Positions 24,510 to 32,915 of a stretch of 64,000 bases of DNA are shown here, in pieces. The notes under the pieces were generated by a model. That model did no database searches and was not told the DNA's origin. It worked only from the letters and a program-made list of their open reading frames with translations. Position numbers and translations under genes: made by a program. Source of the DNA: an uncultured delta proteobacterium (lineage in GTDB: Bacteria; Desulfobacterota; Syntrophia; Syntrophales; UBA8958); assembly GCA_903885795.1 (NCBI GenBank), contig CAISJV010000066.1:1-64000 (forward strand). Reading direction: 5' to 3'. The number at the start of each line of letters is the position of its first letter. Positions within the stretch are counted from its first letter, which is position 1.

Positions 24510-25325
24510 ATGACAAAAAGGACTGTTATTATATGGGTTATCGGCGTTTTATTTCTTTTCACCGCTTCCGTTGTCTCGGCGCAGATGACGGGAAGACAGG
24601 TCATGGAAAAACAGAAGGAACGCCATAAGGTCAAGACTGAAGTCGGCAATGAGGACATGATGCTCGTCGACAAGAGCGGGTCCAAGGAAAATCGCCAGGT
24701 CGTGCGCTATGCAAAGGAAGTCGGTAAGGACGTGCACCGCTATCTCGTGGTGTTTCTGAGCCCCGGCGACATCCGCGGGACGGCTCTGCGGACTTGGGAG
24801 AAAAAAGGCGGAGACAACGATCAGTGGCTCTACCTGCCGGCAAAGAAAACGGAGCAGCGCATTGCCAAGGCGGGGAAGAAAAATTACTTCATGGGCACCG
24901 ATTTTACCTATGAAGACATGGAGCCGGAAGATCTGGACAATTTCAATTACAATATCCTCCGCTCGGAGCAGTTCAGCCATGAGGGAAAAGCTTATGACTG
25001 TTATGTGATCGATGCCCTTCCCGCCAATGACAAGAAAAAGCAGGAAACCGGCTATGCCAAGCGAATCATGTGGATCGAAAAGGTCAACCTGACCACCTTG
25101 AAGACGGATTTCTACGACAAGCGTGAAAAACATCAGAAAACCCAAATTAATTACAAGTATGAGAATGTGGGCGGAGACGTCATGCGCCCCAAGCAAACCA
25201 TTATGAATAACATGGAAAAGAGCCACAAAACGGTGACGTCGACCACATCCCGAAAGATAAATGTCACTATGGCAGATTCCACCTTCACTGATGCGTTTAT
25301 TCTATCAGGCAAACATCTCGAGTAA
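24510..25325 (+). CDS. outer-membrane lipoprotein-sorting (LolA-like) protein
   Basis: A 271-residue exported protein with signal peptide (VIIWVIGVLFLFTASVVSAQ). The mature part matches the LolA-like 'outer membrane lipoprotein-sorting protein' family (PF17131 type; YLVVFLSPGDIRGTALRTWEKKG, QWLYLPAKKTEQRIA, FMGTDFTYEDME). Members often sit beside MMPL/RND exporters and beta-barrel partners and are thought to carry lipids in the periplasm. ATG 24510 is preceded by AAAAGGAGG, which fixes the start. The next gene, 15 bases on, is an outer-membrane barrel. No RND permease is present here. Confidence 0.85.
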   Translation: MTKRTVIIWVIGVLFLFTASVVSAQMTGRQVMEKQKERHKVKTEVGNEDMMLVDKSGSKENRQVVRYAKEVGKDVHRYLVVFLSPGDIRGTALRTWEKKGGDNDQWLYLPAKKTEQRIAKAGKKNYFMGTDFTYEDMEPEDLDNFNYNILRSEQFSHEGKAYDCYVIDALPANDKKKQETGYAKRIMWIEKVNLTTLKTDFYDKREKHQKTQINYKYENVGGDVMRPKQTIMNNMEKSHKTVTSTTSRKINVTMADSTFTDAFILSGKHLE

Positions 25326-25340
25326 AGGAGTCCGTTACCG

Positions 25341-26831
25341 ATGAGAATAAGCCCGTTTCTCAAAAGTTTAGCCCTCCTGCTGGTCGTGTGTCTCCTCTCC
25401 CCCCCCTTCATTTGGGGGCAGACGGATTACCGTTTCCAGGAAGACGATCTGCTCAAGGAAATGGATAAGGCGGCGCCTGCCCCACCGGAGCAAAAAGGTC
25501 AGGAGAAGGTTCCCCAGGCGCCGGCAAAGCAGCCAACCGCTCTCTCAAAGCTGGTGGATGATTTCCACGGCAGCCTCCGTCTCCGCGGGGTGCAATACTG
25601 GCAGAATCCGCCGGAAAGGGAAGGGGCGGATACAAGAAATACTTTCGGCGAGACCCTTTTCAAGTTTTCCGACAAGATCAGTTACAAGAACTTCGCCCTT
25701 AATGTCGGCGGCTGGGTCGAGTACGGCAACCAGGAAAACACCTATTCCGGAACCTCTTTCAGTGAGTTCTGGCAGGACATGGACCGGCGCCGGCGTATCG
25801 TGGATGTAAGCGATCTTTACCTCAACTACAGCCGCGACACATTCAACTTTCTTATCGGGAAAAAGACCCTTACCAATGGTATGTCCACTCTGTACCTGCC
25901 CTCCGACCGGATGCGACCACAGGACCTCAATGATCCCATGGACGTCAAGGATCTCAACATCTGGCAGGCGCGAATGGATTTCGACATAGCGGAAGCGACG
26001 ACGCTAACGGCCGCCTTTCTCCCCATTTATCAGCCCCAGAAGACACCCAGCGAGACTTCACGCTGGATGGGAGAAAAGAAGCAGGGAGACTCCACGGAAT
26101 TCGACCTCTACGACGCGGGAAATGCCAATATGAGGGAAGATTATCCCCAGGGCGATGCCAACTTTGGCTATTTTGCCCGATTCAAGAAGAAGGGGTTTCA
26201 CGGCTGGGATCTCTTTGCCTCCTTTTATCACGGTCCCAATCCCTTCTATGTCATTCGGGAAGAACAAGTGCCGGGACCAACTCCAGGAAGCACCCAACCC
26301 CAGCGCATCAAGGAAGTTGTGACGGTGGATGACTACGCCGCCGGTTTCTCCACGACCTATGAAAGCTGGGAATTTCATGGAGAGGTTGTATATAACTTCA
26401 GCTACGATCGGAAGGATGACGACTATTTCAATTACGTAGGCGGATTTACTTACACTTTTGATGACTTTGCCAAAAAGCTCTGGCTGGAGAAGATCGAATT
26501 TACCGCCGAATACGCCAATGAGATCATCACCAGAGTTCAGAACGCGGCAAACTTTGTCTCCAGCTCCAAGAAATCGCGCCTGGGCCGTAATGACATCCTG
26601 AGCCGCATCAATTTTGAGTACAACAACAAGTTGTCTTTTCAGTTCGTCTGTAATTTTCAGGTCGACCAGATTGATTATGGACGGTTTCAGAGACTGGAGG
26701 CAAAATACAAATTACGGGATGGTCTGATTTCAAAACTCGCGGGTGAGTTCTTCGGGGGGCAAAACGACAGCACCTACGGCCGCTGGCAAAAAAACGACCG
26801 GCTCATCCTGGAGTTCGAGTATAGCTTCTGA
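25341..26831 (+). CDS. outer-membrane beta-barrel protein, DUF1302/alginate-export-like
   Basis: A 496-residue exported barrel. It has a signal peptide (SLALLLVVCLLSPPFIWGQ), a Pro/Gln/Lys-rich linker (about 38-75), then long amphipathic strands such as SLRLRGVQYWQNP, FALNVGGWVEYGNQ, VSDLYLNYSRDTFNFLIGKKTL and the terminal RLILEFEYSF ending in Phe. The segment LYLNYSRDTFNFLIGKKTL is typical of DUF1302-type porins, which commonly pair with the LolA-like protein found just upstream. Ribosome site AAAGGAG. Together with the two preceding genes it may move a hydrophobic compound across the outer membrane. Confidence 0.82.
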   Translation: MRISPFLKSLALLLVVCLLSPPFIWGQTDYRFQEDDLLKEMDKAAPAPPEQKGQEKVPQAPAKQPTALSKLVDDFHGSLRLRGVQYWQNPPEREGADTRNTFGETLFKFSDKISYKNFALNVGGWVEYGNQENTYSGTSFSEFWQDMDRRRRIVDVSDLYLNYSRDTFNFLIGKKTLTNGMSTLYLPSDRMRPQDLNDPMDVKDLNIWQARMDFDIAEATTLTAAFLPIYQPQKTPSETSRWMGEKKQGDSTEFDLYDAGNANMREDYPQGDANFGYFARFKKKGFHGWDLFASFYHGPNPFYVIREEQVPGPTPGSTQPQRIKEVVTVDDYAAGFSTTYESWEFHGEVVYNFSYDRKDDDYFNYVGGFTYTFDDFAKKLWLEKIEFTAEYANEIITRVQNAANFVSSSKKSRLGRNDILSRINFEYNNKLSFQFVCNFQVDQIDYGRFQRLEAKYKLRDGLISKLAGEFFGGQNDSTYGRWQKNDRLILEFEYSF

Positions 26832-26833
26832 AA

Positions 26834-27652
26834 TCAGGAGGTTGCCTCGCATAATACGGACAGGATCTGATCGTGTATCTTGCCGTTTGATGCGACGATG
26901 TGAGGGGCTGTCAGTGTGAACCCTTCACCATATAGGTCCGTAATGGCTCCTCCCGCCTCCTGCACCAGCAGACATCCAGCCGCAGTGTCCCAGGGACTAA
27001 GTTTCAATTCCCAGAAACCATCAAAGCGGCCTGCCGCCACGTAGGCGAGATCCAGGGCTGCCGAACCTGCACGGCGTATGGCCTGGGCCTTTAGGGCCAT
27101 AGATTCAAAATTATCCATGTTGTTATCTTTAGTCAAACGGATGTCGTAGGGGAATCCGGTCGCAAGCAGACTTCGGGAAAGTTCCGTCGTCTGCGAGACG
27201 GCGATAAGGTTGTCATTGAGGAAAGCGCCCTGCCCTTTTTCCGCCACAAACATCTCCTCCAGCATGGGATTGAATACCACCCCCAGGATGCAGATCCCTT
27301 CCCATTCCAGGGCAATGGAAACACAGAAGACGGGATAGCCATGGGCGTAGTTAGTTGTCCCGTCCAGGGGATCAATGATCCAGCGGTAAGGGGAACCGGT
27401 ATGCGTGGCCGGCGATTCTTCTGCCAAAATATCGTGATCCGGGTATTGTTTATGAATGGCAGCGATAATCATACTCTCGGCCTGCTGGTCCGCCTCGGTA
27501 ACGATATCGATCTCCCCCTTGAACCGGACAAGATGGCGGCCATGAAGATGATCTTTCAAGTACCCCCCGGCCTCCCGCGCCGCCGATACGGCCAGTCTTT
27601 TATAATCGGAACTGGCAGATGCAATCTCCCTCGTTTTTTCCACATTGATCAT
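26834..27652 (-). CDS. suhB: inositol monophosphatase family protein (SuhB-like)
   Basis: A 272-residue Mg-dependent phosphatase. Metal-site motifs are intact: EES in ILAEESPATH, DPLDGTTNYAHG, and the late WDTAAGCLLVQEAGG. Substrates in the family include myo-inositol-1-phosphate, and SuhB also has a role in rRNA antitermination. ATG 27652 (MINVEKTRE) is preferred because GAAGGA lies 10 bases upstream; a TTG six codons earlier is possible. It ends 2 bases from the convergent barrel gene, with no visible terminator between them. Confidence 0.9.
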   Translation of the reverse strand: MINVEKTREIASASSDYKRLAVSAAREAGGYLKDHLHGRHLVRFKGEIDIVTEADQQAESMIIAAIHKQYPDHDILAEESPATHTGSPYRWIIDPLDGTTNYAHGYPVFCVSIALEWEGICILGVVFNPMLEEMFVAEKGQGAFLNDNLIAVSQTTELSRSLLATGFPYDIRLTKDNNMDNFESMALKAQAIRRAGSAALDLAYVAAGRFDGFWELKLSPWDTAAGCLLVQEAGGAITDLYGEGFTLTAPHIVASNGKIHDQILSVLCEATS

Positions 27653-27730
27653 GATTAATAATTCCTTCAATCATTTTATTTGCATGGCTTCGTAATTGAT
27701 GTTAAGCGAAAATACAACAAGGAAACGACC

Positions 27731-28597
27731 ATGAAAGCCCCTGAACGCTTATCAACAGAAATTGCTGTGAACAAAGAGCCGGAATTTATCGATCTCAAGC
27801 GTCTCCGAGAAGCCAGGGGACTCACCCTGAAGGATGTTTTCTCGGTAACGAGAATCACCGTAACCAATCTTGAAGCCATCGAAGCAGGACATTACCACCT
27901 TCTCCCCGCACCGGTTTACGCGAGAACCTTTATTAAGACTTATGCCGGGATACTGGAAACCGACAGCAGGCCCATTCTTCAACAGTATGAGATCCACCTG
28001 AAATCACAAGATAAAATCCATGGAGTCTCTGAGGAAGACCAAAAAAAGCTACTTCGAAAAGAAAAAAAGACCAATAATGCCCATTTTATTTCTTGGATCA
28101 TCGCTGCGATCGTGCTCTCCGTTTTAATCGTTTTAATAATAATTATTGATGTCAACGATGTTATGGATCTCTTTTCAGCCCGTCAAATAAGTTCACAGAA
28201 AATTGCTTCTCCACCAATTCCTATAACGGTGCCTGCGACGACACCTGCCCCAACATCCCCACCAAACGTTCCAGTAACTGCACCCGCCGTATCACCGCCT
28301 CCTATCGTTACCCAGCCCGGGCAAAGTACTGCTAACCAGAACGTCGGCAGCCAGAAGCAAGACCAGACCTTTGATCTGAAGATTGAAGCGGTGGAAAAGA
28401 CATGGATCAGGATCTCCACCGACCAGAAGCAACCTGAACAAATGATGATGGAACCGGGAAACCGGATAGAACGTAAGGCCCGGGAATCTTTTATCATTGA
28501 CATTGGCAATGCCGGAGGCGTTCTGGTCTCATTCCAAGATAAAACCCTTTCTTCCCTGGGAAAGAGGGGAGAGGTTACACACCTCAAACTCCCCTGA
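27731..28597 (+). CDS. rodZ: RodZ-like membrane-anchored helix-turn-helix protein
   Basis: A 288-residue protein. An N-terminal HTH domain (about 18-85, LKRLREARGLTLKDVFSVTRITVTNLEAIEAGHYHLLPAPVYARTFIKTYA) is followed by one membrane helix (about 115-137, FISWIIAAIVLSVLIVLIIIIDV), a Pro/Thr-rich periplasmic linker and a C-terminal beta domain (DUF4115-like, TWIRISTDQK). This is the RodZ architecture linking MreB to the cell-wall elongation complex. ATG 27731 has AAGGAAA upstream; the frame could extend to 27680. It stands alone rather than beside ispG, where many rodZ genes lie. Confidence 0.85.
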   Translation: MKAPERLSTEIAVNKEPEFIDLKRLREARGLTLKDVFSVTRITVTNLEAIEAGHYHLLPAPVYARTFIKTYAGILETDSRPILQQYEIHLKSQDKIHGVSEEDQKKLLRKEKKTNNAHFISWIIAAIVLSVLIVLIIIIDVNDVMDLFSARQISSQKIASPPIPITVPATTPAPTSPPNVPVTAPAVSPPPIVTQPGQSTANQNVGSQKQDQTFDLKIEAVEKTWIRISTDQKQPEQMMMEPGNRIERKARESFIIDIGNAGGVLVSFQDKTLSSLGKRGEVTHLKLP

Positions 28598-28686
28598 TTG
28601 TCTTACTTGAAATATTGACAACCGTGCAACAATGCTTTAAAGGACGTCCGTAACAAATCGAGCAAGCTCCAGAAAGGAGAATATCC

Positions 28687-28872
28687 ATGTTTGGTATTGG
28701 CATGCCGGAACTTCTTGTTATCCTCGTAATCATATTGATAATCTTTGGCGCCGGGAAGCTTCCCGAAATCGGCGGCGCAATCGGGAAGGGGATAAAGAAT
28801 TTCAAAAAAGCGACCAGGGAACCGGAGGATATTGATGTCACTCCGGAAAACAAGAAGATCGACCCTAAGTAA
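28687..28872 (+). CDS. tatA: TatA/TatE twin-arginine translocase subunit
   Basis: A 61-residue protein typical of TatA: a short N-terminal membrane helix ([24 protein letters not shown], with the conserved FG hinge), an amphipathic helix ([10 protein letters not shown]) and a charged tail. It multimerises to form the passage for folded proteins. Strong ribosome site AGAAAGGAG. No tatB or tatC is adjacent. Confidence 0.93.
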   Translation: MFGIGMPELLVILVIILIIFGAGKLPEIGGAIGKGIKNFKKATREPEDIDVTPENKKIDPK

Positions 28873-28886
28873 TCATTATTCGTTTC

Positions 28887-29312
28887 TCAAAAGGGGACAT
28901 CATCATCGGGAAGGGATTCCGCGCTGAAGTAAGGAGGGGTTGAACCTGAACCCTCATTCGTTGCCGGACCCTGGGCCTTTTGCTGGCCCTTGGCTTCCAA
29001 CATCTGCATATTAGCGGCAATGATCTCGGTGGTGTATCGTTTTATCCCTTCCTTGTCTTCCCAGGCCCTGGTTTGAATCCTCCCCTCGATGAAAACCAGC
29101 CTTCCTTTTGACAGATAATTACCGCATATTTCCGCCAGCTTTCCAAAGGTTACGATCCGGTGCCATTCAGTCTTCTGTATTCGCTCACCATTCTTGTCCT
29201 TCCGTTGCTCATCTGTTGCGAGCGTGAAATTGGTGATCATGAGACCATCCGGCGTGTACTTCACCTCCGGATCGCCGCCTAACCTGCCTATCAGCATGAC
29301 CTTGTTGACCAT
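28887..29312 (-). CDS. ssb: single-stranded DNA-binding protein
   Basis: A 141-residue SSB. An N-terminal OB-fold (about 1-105, [22 protein letters not shown]...[21 protein letters not shown]) precedes a short Gln/Gly/Ser linker and the acidic tip DDDVPF that recruits repair and replication proteins. Ribosome site AAGGGGG. Convergent with tatA and divergent from lysS. Confidence 0.96.
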   Translation of the reverse strand: MVNKVMLIGRLGGDPEVKYTPDGLMITNFTLATDEQRKDKNGERIQKTEWHRIVTFGKLAEICGNYLSKGRLVFIEGRIQTRAWEDKEGIKRYTTEIIAANMQMLEAKGQQKAQGPATNEGSGSTPPYFSAESLPDDDVPF

Positions 29313-29472
29313 AAGTCCCCCTTTTCATAGAAGCGCAATTTCCTTTGAGCATACATAAGTTCATCCTTTATGGCAATATGATTTGTGAACTCTGTTCCAG
29401 AAATCCTCCTTGACTATTGGGAGAAAAAAATATAGCAGAATGCACTTTAATTAAGTGTGGGGCATTTGTCAG

Positions 29473-30954
29473 ATGGAAGAAAGCGAACTGATAAGAAAAC
29501 GCAAAGAGAAAATCGCCGGTATCAGAGCTGCGGGAATTGACCTCTATCCCAACGATGCCAGGGTTAAAAATACCTCGACAGAACTTAAGACCCGCTTCGG
29601 AGACATGGAGCAGGAATCCCTGACCCAGATCGAGGAAACATTTTCTCTCGCAGGGCGCTTGATGGCGGTCAGAAATTTTGGGAAAGCCTCCTTTGTAAGT
29701 ATTCAGGACCGCAAAGGAAGACTACAGGCCTTCATCCATAAGGGCCTTATCGCTGAGCAGGATTACGCCCTCTTTAAACGCCTCGATGTCGGAGATATCG
29801 TTTATGTGAGCGGCAGAATCTTTAAAACCAAAACAGGGGAATTGACGATTGAAGCCCAGGAGGTACGTCTGCTTGCCAAATCCGTTTACCCCCTTCCCGA
29901 GAAGTGGCACGGGTTGACGGACGTCGAAACGAGATATCGCCAGCGTCACCTCGACTTGATCATGAATCCTGACGTCAAGGAGGTTTTCTACAGGCGGAGC
30001 CGGATTATCAAATTGATGAGGGATTTCATGGAGGAAAGGGATTTTCTGGAGGTAGAAACTCCCATGATGCAGGCGCAGGCCGGCGGGGCAAATGCCAAAC
30101 CCTTCAAGACATATCATAACGCCCTTGGCATGGAACTGTATATGCGTATCGCCCCGGAACTGTATCTGAAGAGACTTGTCACCGGGGGACTGGAAAGGGT
30201 TTACGAGATTAACAGAAATTTTCGGAATGAGGGGATTTCCACCTTCCATAATCCCGAATTCACCATGATGGAATTCTACATGGCCTATGCGACCTACGAG
30301 GACCTGATGGATCTCACCGAGGAGCTCTTCATTTTCATCGCCCGCAATCTCTTTGGCATCCTCCAGTTCACCTACCAGGGAACAACGATCGATTTAACAT
30401 CCCCATGGCGGCGGATCACGGTTAAAGACGCCCTTATTCAATACATGGACGTCGCCCCGGGCGTTTTGGATGATCAGTCGCAGGCGGTCGCATTTTCCAG
30501 GCAGTTGGGGCTGGAAATAGATGAAAATGAGTCCCTGGGTAAAATACTCATGATCATCTTTGAGGAAAAGGTGGAAAAAAACCTTATTCAGCCCACCTTT
30601 GTCACCCAGTATCCAGTGGAGGTTTCTCCCCTTTCCCGGCGTAATGCCTCGAATCCAAATTTTACCGACCGATTTGAGCTTTACATCTGCGGCAAAGAAA
30701 TCGCCAACGCCTTTTCGGAACTCAATGACCCGGATGATCAGCGGGGTCGTTTCCTGATGCAACTTCATGATCGGGAGGCGGGAGATGAAGAAGCCCACCA
30801 GATGGATGAGGACTATATCAGGACCCTTGAATACGCCATGCCGCCGACGGCAGGGGAAGGCATCGGGATCGATCGCCTGGTGATGCTCTTTACTGACTCG
30901 GCCTCCATCCGGGATGTGATCCTCTTTCCCCAACTGAGAAACAGGGACGAATAG
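29473..30954 (+). CDS. lysS: lysyl-tRNA synthetase, class II
   Basis: A 493-residue enzyme charging tRNA-Lys. The N-terminal OB anticodon-binding domain (about 50-140, SLAGRLMAVRNFGKASFVSIQDRKG) is followed by the class II core with motif 2 (FRNEGISTFHNPEFTMMEFYMAY) and motif 3 (GEGIGIDRLVMLFTDSASIRDVILFPQLR). ATG 29473 gives the normal length; an upstream in-frame GTG (29455) lacks a ribosome site. lolC follows after 6 bases, so lysS appears to head the long envelope run. Confidence 0.96.
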   Translation: MEESELIRKRKEKIAGIRAAGIDLYPNDARVKNTSTELKTRFGDMEQESLTQIEETFSLAGRLMAVRNFGKASFVSIQDRKGRLQAFIHKGLIAEQDYALFKRLDVGDIVYVSGRIFKTKTGELTIEAQEVRLLAKSVYPLPEKWHGLTDVETRYRQRHLDLIMNPDVKEVFYRRSRIIKLMRDFMEERDFLEVETPMMQAQAGGANAKPFKTYHNALGMELYMRIAPELYLKRLVTGGLERVYEINRNFRNEGISTFHNPEFTMMEFYMAYATYEDLMDLTEELFIFIARNLFGILQFTYQGTTIDLTSPWRRITVKDALIQYMDVAPGVLDDQSQAVAFSRQLGLEIDENESLGKILMIIFEEKVEKNLIQPTFVTQYPVEVSPLSRRNASNPNFTDRFELYICGKEIANAFSELNDPDDQRGRFLMQLHDREAGDEEAHQMDEDYIRTLEYAMPPTAGEGIGIDRLVMLFTDSASIRDVILFPQLRNRDE

Positions 30955-30960
30955 ACATCC

Positions 30961-32238
30961 ATGTCCTTTGAATTTTTCATAAGCCTCAGGTATCTCAAGG
31001 CCAAGCGGAAACAGGTATTTGTCTCCATTATCACGTTCTTGTCGATTGGCGGTATCGCCTTGGGCGTTGCCGCTTTGATCATTGTCCTGGCTGTGATGAA
31101 CGGCTTTGAAACGGACCTCCGCAACAAGATTCTCGGGATGAACTCCCATGTACTGCTGATGGAGTATACGGGGCCAATGAAGGATTATGACAAGCTGGCA
31201 AAAAATGTAGAAGGATTAAGCGGCGTTGTTGCCTCGACGCCCTTCATATACAGCCAGGCGATGTTGAAAAGTAATCAGGGTGTTACGGGCGTTGTTTTAA
31301 GAGGTCTGGAACCGGAGAGTGCATTTCGCGTCATCAGCCTGGGAAAAATCAGAGACGGCAAAATAACCTATCTCAAGGTGACCGAACGGGCCCATTTAAA
31401 TCTTTCCAAAGATATTGCCGAGCTTCCCGGCATCCTTATCGGCAAGGAATTAGCTAAACATTTGGGCGTTTATCTTTTTGAAACCGTTACGGTCGTATCG
31501 CCCATGGGCATCTCAACGCCAATGGGGATAATCCCGAAAATGAAGCGCTTTTTGGTTGCCGGCGTCTTTGATTCGGGTTTTTACGAATATGATTCTACGT
31601 TGGCATACATTTCCCTGTCCGACGCCCAGGAATTTCTTAATATGAAAGGGGTGGCCACCGGTCTGGAAATTAAGGTTAATGATATTTATCAGGCTGATGT
31701 TATTGCCCGGGAGATGGAAAAAAAGCTGGGTTATCCTTACTGGGCAAGAAACTGGATGGAAATGAACAAGAATCTTTTCTCGGCCCTGAGGCTGGAAAAG
31801 CGTGTCATGTTCATAATTCTGAGTCTCATTGTCCTCGTGGCGGCGTTTAATATCATCACAACCCTGATCATGGTCGTTATGGAGAAGTCAAAGGATATTG
31901 CCATTCTCAAATCTATGGGGGCGACGTCTCATCAGATCATGAAGATTTTCGTTTTTCAGGGAATCATCATCGGCGCTATCGGAACCTTTTTCGGGACCCT
32001 TTTCGGATTACTGGTTGCCTTGAATCTGGCAAGTATATCGCTGCATGTGGAGCGTCTCTTGGGGATAAAAATCCTCCCGGGAGACGTTTACTATCTAACG
32101 GAGCTGCCTTCGAAAGTCAATTATGGAGACGTTGTCATGATCATCATCGGGGCCATGACGATCTGCTTCCTCTCGACAATCTATCCCTCACTGCGCGCAT
32201 CGAGACTGGATCCGGCCGAAGCTTTGAGGTATGACTAG
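30961..32238 (+). CDS. lolC: lipoprotein-releasing ABC permease, LolC/LolE family
   Basis: A 425-residue permease with one N-terminal membrane helix (VSIITFLSIGGIALGVAALIIVLAV), a large periplasmic domain and three C-terminal helices of the FtsX/MacB fold. The loop NGFETDLRNKILGMNSHV is characteristic of LolC/E. It extracts outer-membrane lipoproteins from the inner membrane with LolD. Only one permease gene is present, so the complex may be a homodimer (LolF-like) or a second subunit lies elsewhere. Its TAG overlaps the GTG start of lolD by 1 base. Confidence 0.94.
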   Translation: MSFEFFISLRYLKAKRKQVFVSIITFLSIGGIALGVAALIIVLAVMNGFETDLRNKILGMNSHVLLMEYTGPMKDYDKLAKNVEGLSGVVASTPFIYSQAMLKSNQGVTGVVLRGLEPESAFRVISLGKIRDGKITYLKVTERAHLNLSKDIAELPGILIGKELAKHLGVYLFETVTVVSPMGISTPMGIIPKMKRFLVAGVFDSGFYEYDSTLAYISLSDAQEFLNMKGVATGLEIKVNDIYQADVIAREMEKKLGYPYWARNWMEMNKNLFSALRLEKRVMFIILSLIVLVAAFNIITTLIMVVMEKSKDIAILKSMGATSHQIMKIFVFQGIIIGAIGTFFGTLFGLLVALNLASISLHVERLLGIKILPGDVYYLTELPSKVNYGDVVMIIIGAMTICFLSTIYPSLRASRLDPAEALRYD

Positions 32239-32915
32239 TGATTCGGGTTAATGATCTGAAAAAAACATTTATCAAAGACGGCAACCATATCGAGGTTTTA
32301 AAGGGCCTGAACCTCGATATCAGGAGGGGGGAGTCCCTGGCCATGCTGGGAGTTAGCGGGGCCGGGAAAAGCACCTTGATCCATATCTTGGGAGCACTGG
32401 ATCATCCCACTTCCGGAAAAGTTCTCTTTGATGATATCGACATCTTCTCCTGGAATGATAATAAAATTGCCGAGTTCAGGAACAGAAAGATCGGCTTTGT
32501 CTTTCAGCTTCACAATCTGCTACCCGAATTCAGCGCTCTGGAAAACACCATGATGCCGATCCTGATTCACGGTCTTTCCCGCAGAGAGGCGAAACAAAGG
32601 GCAGAATCTCTGCTCCAGAGCGTCGGTCTCGGTCACCGTTTTACACATAAATCCGGTGAGCTTTCCGGAGGGGAGCAACAGCGGGTAGCCGTAGCCAGAG
32701 CACTGATCATGGAACCCGACATTCTTCTTGCCGATGAACCTACGGGAAACCTTGACACGGAAACAGGAAAAAAGATAGAAGACATCCTGTTAGGACTCAA
32801 TATCTCAAAAAAAATTACGTTGGTGGTGGTCACCCATAACAAAAGTCTGGCGGACCGTATGCACAAAAAGGTCGGTCTCCGCGATGGAAGGACATATGAC
32901 ATCTCATCGACATAA
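32238..32915 (+). CDS. lolD: lipoprotein-releasing ABC ATPase LolD
   Basis: A 225-residue ATPase with Walker A GVSGAGKSTL, signature LSGGEQQRVAVARAL, Walker B ILLADEPTGNLD and the switch His in VVVTHN. It powers LolC. The GTG start overlaps the lolC stop (TAGTG). Its 3' end overlaps the start of bamA. Confidence 0.95.
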   Translation: MIRVNDLKKTFIKDGNHIEVLKGLNLDIRRGESLAMLGVSGAGKSTLIHILGALDHPTSGKVLFDDIDIFSWNDNKIAEFRNRKIGFVFQLHNLLPEFSALENTMMPILIHGLSRREAKQRAESLLQSVGLGHRFTHKSGELSGGEQQRVAVARALIMEPDILLADEPTGNLDTETGKKIEDILLGLNISKKITLVVVTHNKSLADRMHKKVGLRDGRTYDISST

